Below are positions 38,102-43,306 of a stretch of DNA of 43,306 bases, in pieces. Position numbers and translations under genes: made by a program. The notes beneath the pieces are model-generated. The model had not been told where the DNA came from. It saw only the letters and a list, made by a program, of their open reading frames with translations, and made no database searches. Position 1 is the first letter of the stretch; each line of letters begins with the position of its first letter. Source of the DNA: Psychrobacter urativorans (GTDB taxonomy: Bacteria > Pseudomonadota > Gammaproteobacteria > Pseudomonadales > Moraxellaceae); the NCBI RefSeq assembly GCF_904846675.1, contig NZ_CAJHBT010000025.1:1-43306 (forward strand), given 5' to 3'.

Positions 38102-39646
38102 TTATTCGTCAGCAATTACAAACTGCTCAATGACATCTTCAATCATCAGCAACTGGCGCGTAAGTACCGCTTGCTGTTGCTCTGCTAACTCTACGCCTGC
38201 CTGTCCTGCCTGCTTAGCAATATATAAATGACTCAGCCAAAATTGCAGTTGTTCATAAATAAGTGCACTATCTTCAATATCGGCATCAGCGTCAGAAATT
38301 TGTTGAATACGCTCGGATTCATCCTCTTTTGCAAACTGTCCATTAACAGTTATGGGACGATAAAAATCATTATGAGGCTGATACAACGCGCCGACGCCAG
38401 CAAGCTTATCCACTACGGTTTGACACGATTGCGTATAGCGACCCATCAATACGGGCGTTGCCACACTTGCCGGCTCAACAGGATTATGGCCGCCAATATC
38501 AACCAAGGAGCCGCCGACTAGCGCCACATCAGCCAGCGCAAACCAAGTCATTAGCTCACCCATACTATCAGCGAGATAAACTTGCGTCTGCGCTGAGACG
38601 GTCTCATTAATACTACGCCGCGCCATGCTCAATCCTGACTTCTGGATAAGGGCCGCGACTTCATCAAAGCGTTCAGGGTGTCTTGGCACAATAATTAACA
38701 GGGTCTCACTAAGTTCAGGTATGGCTGAAACTTGCTGCTGTAATGACAGCATGATATCTTCCTCACCACTATGGGTACTTGCGGCTATCCAGATGGGGCG
38801 CTTTAAATGGTGTAAATCAATATCTGCAGGTTTTTTATTAGCAGATTTCTGCTCAAGAGCAATGGAATTTTTTTCTGCTATCACTTGGTCTATATTTTGA
38901 TTGAAAGCCTCATTATTACTATGAGTTATCTTAGGAGAATTAATCACCCATTTAAGCGAACCCGCTACCCGAACTTGCGAACTATGACCACCCAATTGTT
39001 GAAAGCGCTGAGCCGACTCCTCGTCTTGGGCAATGATTAGCGTTAGGTTTTGCATCATGCTTTGGCTGACCGCGCTAATTTTTTGGTAACGGCCAAAAGA
39101 CGCTGCTGATAGGCGTCCATTGACTAATATACTGGGAATACTCTGCTGTGAGAGGACCGTTAAAATATTTGCCCACAACTCAGTTTCGACAAATAAAGCG
39201 GCAACCGGTTGTACATGCGCTAAAAACGTCTTAATAACCGCCGGAGTGTCTACCGGCACATAACTGTGACTCATGCGTCCTTGGGCAATATCCTCTGCAA
39301 AATGGCTGGCACCACGTGCAAAACCAGTCTGAGTGGTATTGGTCAGCCAAATCTGATAGCCCTGCTGGAGCAATTTATCTAACAAGGGCGCAACCGTATT
39401 GGTCTCGCCCAACGAGACTGCATGACACCAAATTATTTTATGATTAGTTGTAGCTTGAGTAACTGGACGTGGTGGATAGTGCTTACCAAAACGCTGCGCC
39501 ACCTCTTGCTGATAGTTATCACGCTTATGCGAGCGTTGCCATACTTGCAGACGATACAAGGGCTTTAATAGGCTAATAACCAGTCGATAATACCAAGGTG
39601 GGCTAATGACAGGGCGCTTGGTTATTTGTGTAGAGATGATTTCCAT
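38102..39646 (-). CDS. waaA: 3-deoxy-D-manno-octulosonic acid (Kdo) transferase
   Basis: Attaches Kdo to the lipid A precursor at the inner-membrane face. The 514-residue product has an N-terminal membrane-associated stretch (WYYRLVISLLKPLYRLQVWQ), the catalytic segment WCHAVSLGETNTV with base Glu81, FVETELWANIL, and the Kdo/CMP-binding part with IWIAASTHSGEED, IIVPRHPERFDEV, GGSLVDIGGHNPVEPAS and the retained GT-30 layout. E. coli WaaA has 425 residues; the excess is a charged insert (about 240-290, with EKNSIALEQKSANKKPADID) between the two Rossmann domains, plus C-terminal additions. No clear ribosome-binding site is seen. Confidence 0.95.
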   Translation of the reverse strand: MEIISTQITKRPVISPPWYYRLVISLLKPLYRLQVWQRSHKRDNYQQEVAQRFGKHYPPRPVTQATTNHKIIWCHAVSLGETNTVAPLLDKLLQQGYQIWLTNTTQTGFARGASHFAEDIAQGRMSHSYVPVDTPAVIKTFLAHVQPVAALFVETELWANILTVLSQQSIPSILVNGRLSAASFGRYQKISAVSQSMMQNLTLIIAQDEESAQRFQQLGGHSSQVRVAGSLKWVINSPKITHSNNEAFNQNIDQVIAEKNSIALEQKSANKKPADIDLHHLKRPIWIAASTHSGEEDIMLSLQQQVSAIPELSETLLIIVPRHPERFDEVAALIQKSGLSMARRSINETVSAQTQVYLADSMGELMTWFALADVALVGGSLVDIGGHNPVEPASVATPVLMGRYTQSCQTVVDKLAGVGALYQPHNDFYRPITVNGQFAKEDESERIQQISDADADIEDSALIYEQLQFWLSHLYIAKQAGQAGVELAEQQQAVLTRQLLMIEDVIEQFVIADE

Positions 39647-39774
39647 AGTATGATTATTCAGCTAATTTACAAATTTCAACGGCTCAGATTCAGACGCTAA
39701 TTTTTGCGGTGGTAGGTAAGAAGATGGCAGGAGAAAGCTTATATTGATAATGGATAGACTAAAAGATAAGACCA

Positions 39775-41175
39775 TTACACAAAGATAATTAATAACAAAG
39801 CGCCTACTACCACTACCCCAATCAAAAGCTGATAACGCTTAAAGCTATGTTCTTCTTGCTTTCGCGTCGTAATCAATATTTGCGCCTGCTGCCATTGTGC
39901 CACAAGACCCGCCGCCTCGAGATGACCGTTTTCAGCCGCTTGTTCAAGCCAATGTTTGCCATTATTAATATCTTGTGGCACGCCTATTCCTTGATAATAC
40001 ATTCGACTTAGCAAACGCTGGGCGCGGCTATCCTTAGTGCTAGCGGCCTGTTTAACCCAGTTAACACCGTTCTCTTTAGCGGCAGCTTCATTCTCTGGAT
40101 TGTCTATTAACAGGCCTTCACCTAATAGCTCATACATAGCCAATCGGAGCATCGCCGCAGTATTGCCAGCCGTTGCAGATTTTTTTAGTAGGACAAGGGT
40201 TTGCTTACGTGACGCTTGGTGCTTCTCTGAAAATATCACTTGGGCGCGTGGTTTATGCTGCTTGACTATATGACGCTCAAACTGGTCGAGGATTTTGCGT
40301 GCTTGTTGATAATCGCTATTGCCCGCTGTTTGTACCACTTCAATCTCATCCAATTCAGTAAGGAGTTGAGTAAAAATTTCGGGCGTTGGGGTTGGCGATA
40401 TTGTTGGTACTGGTTTTGATGGCACAACAGACACATTTTCTGATGTATTAACAATAGCTTGGCCTGCATGGGAGTTTTTCTTTATGGGGTTTTTACTTAT
40501 TGAAGTTGCCGTAATATCCGCGTTGACAACAGTATTTGGCATAACAGACACTGTATTAATTGCAGCAGCCGTAGCATTAGGTAATAATGCATGAACTGCT
40601 TGATATAGACCGCTGGCAACTAGTCCGCCTTGTACTGCTTGAAACTGCCGATCAATATGTCCAAATAAGCGCATTCCTATCGGCTCTAAAGCAAAAAACA
40701 CCGGCGCAACTGCCTCGTCATTGATAGCAGCTTTTGTATCATTACCTTGCATAGAAGCTTCTTTATACAATACCGCCATATGCTGATAAAAATCATCGGT
40801 TATCAGTGGCAACTTAGGATAACGGGTGCGCAATTCAAATTGACCATACCAATGCGGCATATTTTGCCATTGTCTTGCCAGCACCCGTCCCGTATAAAAT
40901 GCTAAAAATATCAGAAAATTACGATAACGCTCATCAGCCAGTAGCGCTTTTTCATCCCAGATATTAGACTTAATCATATCACGGCGTATTTGTAATAACA
41001 GCGTATCAAGCCGTTGTAAGCTCAACATCGATTCATCTAATTGACAATCACGCAGCGCCGCTTCATAAGCAATGTCACCAGCGATAGGACGATTGGCTAA
41101 GAAATCTTGCCAATAGCCTTCTGCGACATAATCGAGCGGCGTTTTAGGTAAGGACGTTGTAGACATAGCAGGCAT
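39775..41175 (-). CDS. Sel1-repeat protein with C-terminal membrane anchor
   Basis: 466 residues, function unknown. The first 190 residues are a largely helical domain I do not recognise (WQNMPHWYGQFELRTRYPKL). A Thr/Pro/Ser-rich linker spans about 200-265. Sel1/TPR-like repeats lie at about 330-425 (AAMLRLAMYELLGEGLL, AQRLLSRMYYQGIGVPQD, LEAAGLVAQWQQA). The last 20 residues are one hydrophobic helix (YQLLIGVVVVGALLLIIFV), so the protein is probably tail-anchored with its repeats in the cytoplasm. No signal peptide is present. It lies between waaA and cls on the same strand, 75 bp from cls. ATGs at 41175 and 41166 are both possible starts. Confidence 0.8.
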   Translation of the reverse strand: MPAMSTTSLPKTPLDYVAEGYWQDFLANRPIAGDIAYEAALRDCQLDESMLSLQRLDTLLLQIRRDMIKSNIWDEKALLADERYRNFLIFLAFYTGRVLARQWQNMPHWYGQFELRTRYPKLPLITDDFYQHMAVLYKEASMQGNDTKAAINDEAVAPVFFALEPIGMRLFGHIDRQFQAVQGGLVASGLYQAVHALLPNATAAAINTVSVMPNTVVNADITATSISKNPIKKNSHAGQAIVNTSENVSVVPSKPVPTISPTPTPEIFTQLLTELDEIEVVQTAGNSDYQQARKILDQFERHIVKQHKPRAQVIFSEKHQASRKQTLVLLKKSATAGNTAAMLRLAMYELLGEGLLIDNPENEAAAKENGVNWVKQAASTKDSRAQRLLSRMYYQGIGVPQDINNGKHWLEQAAENGHLEAAGLVAQWQQAQILITTRKQEEHSFKRYQLLIGVVVVGALLLIIFV

Positions 41176-41250
41176 AAGGCAAGCCCATCCTTTTATAAAA
41201 TAAGTGAGCAGCGATTAGTTGGCAGTTATCCTAAACTAAAATCTAAATCG

Positions 41251-42888
41251 CTACAATAAAGGACTAAACAATCGCACGACATTATCGAACAAGCGCTCAT
41301 AATCACGGCGCTGCTCCCACTCCTCTAAGCCCATAAAACGGCAGCTTTGCAAATAGGATTCCTGACAGTCAGCGACTTGCGCGACCATCTCCGGCGTATA
41401 AATTGCCAAACTGACTTCCATATTTAAATAAAAACTGCGCATATCAATATTGACCGTACCAAACAAACAGTAATCATCGTCGATAATTACCGTTTTGGCA
41501 TGTAGTAGTCCGCCTTTAAATAACGCAATGGTCACCCCCGCTTCTAACAATTCTTGATAATACGCTTGCGAGGCGTGCTGTACTAGAAATGAATCGACCT
41601 TTTCAGGAATAATAAGGGTCACATCCACCCCACGCTTAGCTGCCGTTACCAGCGCCCCTGACAGCGCTTCATCGGGAACAAAATACGGGGTGGTAATTTG
41701 AATACGCTTATTGGCGCGGTGGATAATGGTCACCAAAGTATTATAAATTACATGAGCGGTCACTTGCGGCGCTGAGGGAATCAGCTGTGCCACTACACCC
41801 TTTACTACAGGCATCTGCGGAATCACAATCGATGTCGCACCCGTGCTCGGCTGCTCAATATAATCGACGGCTTCTTTTAGCACCTTTATCCGACTGTTCA
41901 TATCATTGATGGTTGGATGCTGCACATACAACTTACGTGTATAACTATTCACGCGTTGATGCAACGCATCTAGATTATCCCTATTTTCAGCACCAATATC
42001 GGTGACCACCACCTTAGCCATCGCAGTCGCGATACTGATTGACTGCTGACTGACACTACGTATCGCCACATCAATCCATTGACCAACATCTTTATCTTGT
42101 TTAAAAAATTTCGGATCGACTAAGTTAAAACTACCGATATAACCAATATATTCATCAATAACGACAATCTTACGATGATTTCGCAGATCAGAACGCTTAA
42201 GTAAGGTTTTAAACAATCCTACTGGCAACGATTGATGTACAGAAACGCCAGCACGCTCTAATTCGTGATGCTCATTACTATTAAAAAAGCTAAAACTCCC
42301 CACACTATCTATGAGAATGTGGCACTCTACCCCGCGCTGAGCAGCTGCCATTAAGGCTTGCACCACATCTAGCACCTGCCCTTTGGGGTAAATAATATAA
42401 AACTCCATTAGAATAGTATGTTGAGCGCCTTCTATATCATCAATCAAACGCTCGAAAATAGCATTGGGATGAGTCAATAGCTGCATGTCATGATCTGAAA
42501 ATACACCGAACCCCGTCCAGCGAGTACCAATTCGACTAACACCTCGGTAATTCTCAGGGAGCAGCTCTTGGCCCTTATCGAAAACCAAACTTTCACGCTC
42601 CGCCATCTCATTCATCAGCAGCCGCGCCTGATCCATGCGCTGGCGGTAGCGGCGGCCAATCATCGGCTCACCAACTAAAATATAAGCAACCAGCCCCACC
42701 ACAGGCAGCGTATACAATACTGCTATCCATGCAATCGCCACGCCAATGTTGCGCTGTACGGAGACAATACGCAAAGTCATCACTATCATGAGGATAATAT
42801 GTAATATCCACCCAAACCCTGCAATATCGGTCCATGACCACGATGCAAGTTGCTGCTCAGTAGCTAAACCGTCTATATTAACCTCCAT
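41251..42888 (-). CDS. cls: Cardiolipin synthase
   Basis: Makes cardiolipin from two phosphatidylglycerols (ClsA-type) at the inner membrane. The 545-residue protein has two N-terminal membrane helices (about 25-45 and 50-72, ending LYTLPVVGLVAYILVGEP) and two phospholipase-D domains with complete HKD motifs: NHRKIVVIDEYIGYIGSFN (His238) and HAKTVIIDDDYCLFGTVNID (His463). Between them runs a family-typical TPYFVPDEAL segment. The start is uncertain. The ATG at 42888 gives a normal ClsA N-terminus; a TTG at 42942 would add 18 residues, and neither has a well-placed Shine-Dalgarno. CdsA, also in this window, makes its upstream precursor. Confidence 0.93.
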   Translation of the reverse strand: MEVNIDGLATEQQLASWSWTDIAGFGWILHIILMIVMTLRIVSVQRNIGVAIAWIAVLYTLPVVGLVAYILVGEPMIGRRYRQRMDQARLLMNEMAERESLVFDKGQELLPENYRGVSRIGTRWTGFGVFSDHDMQLLTHPNAIFERLIDDIEGAQHTILMEFYIIYPKGQVLDVVQALMAAAQRGVECHILIDSVGSFSFFNSNEHHELERAGVSVHQSLPVGLFKTLLKRSDLRNHRKIVVIDEYIGYIGSFNLVDPKFFKQDKDVGQWIDVAIRSVSQQSISIATAMAKVVVTDIGAENRDNLDALHQRVNSYTRKLYVQHPTINDMNSRIKVLKEAVDYIEQPSTGATSIVIPQMPVVKGVVAQLIPSAPQVTAHVIYNTLVTIIHRANKRIQITTPYFVPDEALSGALVTAAKRGVDVTLIIPEKVDSFLVQHASQAYYQELLEAGVTIALFKGGLLHAKTVIIDDDYCLFGTVNIDMRSFYLNMEVSLAIYTPEMVAQVADCQESYLQSCRFMGLEEWEQRRDYERLFDNVVRLFSPLL

Positions 42889-43084
42889 AAACCAATACGA
42901 CTCATATAACCGAATACAACTAATTATGATTACAATTACCAAAATGCTAGCTAATAGTTAAAACGCTAATAGTATAGTGGCTTTTGGCTATCACACAATA
43001 GGTAACTGTGTAGCCAGCATTCATTCTTACCTTGTGCTTTTACTGCCTAATCACGACTAATTTAAAAAATGTGTAAAATACTAT

Positions 43085-43112
43085 TTGACAGACCAATGTA
43101 AATCTATATAAT
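43085..43112 (+). promoter_or_regulatory. tRNA-Val promoter
   Basis: Perfect TTGACA (43085-43090), a 16-bp spacer and perfect TATAAT (43107-43112). It shares the AAATCTATATAAT context with the tRNA-Leu promoter. The leader to the mature tRNA is about 110 bases. Confidence 0.92.
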
Positions 43113-43184
43113 ACACACCCACAGCAGAGGGCTTTAATGAGCTTTAAGCTGTTGGAAGTTTTATAATTCTAGAACGTGACACCT

Positions 43185-43224
43185 TTAGAGAATTGAACTT
43201 CTAAGAAATCCTATTTAAAGGATT
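43185..43224 (+). promoter_or_regulatory. Paired hairpins in the tRNA-Val leader
   Basis: TTAGA/TCTAA (43185-43189, 43200-43204) and AATCCT/AGGATT (43207-43212, 43219-43224) form two successive small stems. The second ends six bases before the mature 5' end, a suitable place for processing by an endonuclease before RNase P. Confidence 0.4.
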
Positions 43225-43230
43225 CCTTGA

Positions 43231-43306
43231 GGGTGATTAGCTCAGTTGGTAGAGCGTCTGCCTTACACGCAGAATGTCGGCGGTTCGAACCCGTCATCAC
43301 CCACCA
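43231..43306 (+). tRNA. tRNA-Val (anticodon UAC)
   Basis: A 76-base tRNA ending at the last base of the window. GGGTGAT pairs with ATCACCC, followed by A and an encoded CCA. The D-arm is GCTCAGTTGGTAGAGC; the anticodon stem TCTGC/GCAGA holds CTTACAC with TAC at 43264-43266; the T-arm is GGCGGTTCGAACCCGTC. It could be the first tRNA of a longer operon continuing to the right. Confidence 0.98.

Larger units (their letters stand above)
42889..43230. other. Intergenic region between cls and tRNA-Val
   Basis: 342 bp with no protein gene. It holds the cls upstream region on the minus strand and, on the plus strand, the tRNA-Val promoter (43085-43112) and a structured leader of about 110 bases. Confidence 0.75.

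Noticed and set aside
43231..43306. tRNA-Val as an integration (att) site of a genomic island
   Set aside because: The window ends at the tRNA, no integrase or repeated tRNA 3' end is visible, and the genes to the left are ordinary core genes.

Overview
The window is chromosomal DNA of a gammaproteobacterium of the family Moraxellaceae, most likely Psychrobacter. That placement rests on moderately AT-rich DNA, Asn/Gln/Asp-rich inserts in otherwise conserved enzymes, and gammaproteobacterial-type versions of Asd, GyrA, RimO, CmoM, LpxA and BamA. It is inference; no database was searched. Most of the window is housekeeping sequence. I see no prophage, CRISPR array, integron or recognisable defence island. 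The only mobile element is one end of an IS5-family insertion sequence at the left edge.

Layout. (1) 1-158: end of an IS5-family element, then asd (279-1409, +), a SOUL-family haem-binding protein (-), tgt (+) and a Na+-coupled NSS transporter (-), with bidirectional terminators between convergent genes. (2) 5591-19032: a minus-strand cluster transcribed right to left: rimO, pyrH, frr, uppS, cdsA, dxr, rseP, bamA, lpxD, fabZ, lpxA. It links translation, isoprenoid and phospholipid precursors, outer-membrane assembly and lipid A synthesis. skp and lpxB, usual members of this neighbourhood, are absent. Terminators after frr and cdsA split it into several transcription units. (3) 19288-24750: tRNA-Leu(UAG) with its promoter and terminator, an unknown anchored protein, a Ser/Thr-kinase-like protein, a divergent DUF815-type ATPase, RNase Z, a small membrane protein and a glutathione S-transferase. 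(4) 25056-31257: an EamA/RarD-type permease, gyrA with a wild-type-looking quinolone region, and a large lipase-like alpha/beta-hydrolase lipoprotein. (5) 31482-37089: a small membrane protein with cmoM (+), then the ferric-iron ABC transporter fbpA-fbpB-fbpC (-). (6) 37264-42888: rsmE, waaA, a Sel1-repeat tail-anchored protein and a cardiolipin synthase (all -). The window ends exactly at the CCA of tRNA-Val(UAC).

Functional themes. Envelope biogenesis: uppS, cdsA, dxr, rseP, bamA, lpxD, fabZ, lpxA, waaA, cls. Translation and RNA modification: tgt, cmoM, rnz, rimO, rsmE, frr and two tRNAs whose U34 anticodons belong to the cmo5U class. Iron and haem: fbpABC and the SOUL protein.

The most useful leads are non-coding or architectural: a perfect 26-bp palindrome covering the rsmE stop codon ahead of fbpA, a long-loop hairpin in the bamA leader, matched tRNA promoters with long structured leaders, an ~80-residue extension on RimO, an orphan kinase with a DFA motif, and a conserved-enzyme set carrying low-complexity inserts. 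I did not find a clear new multi-gene system.
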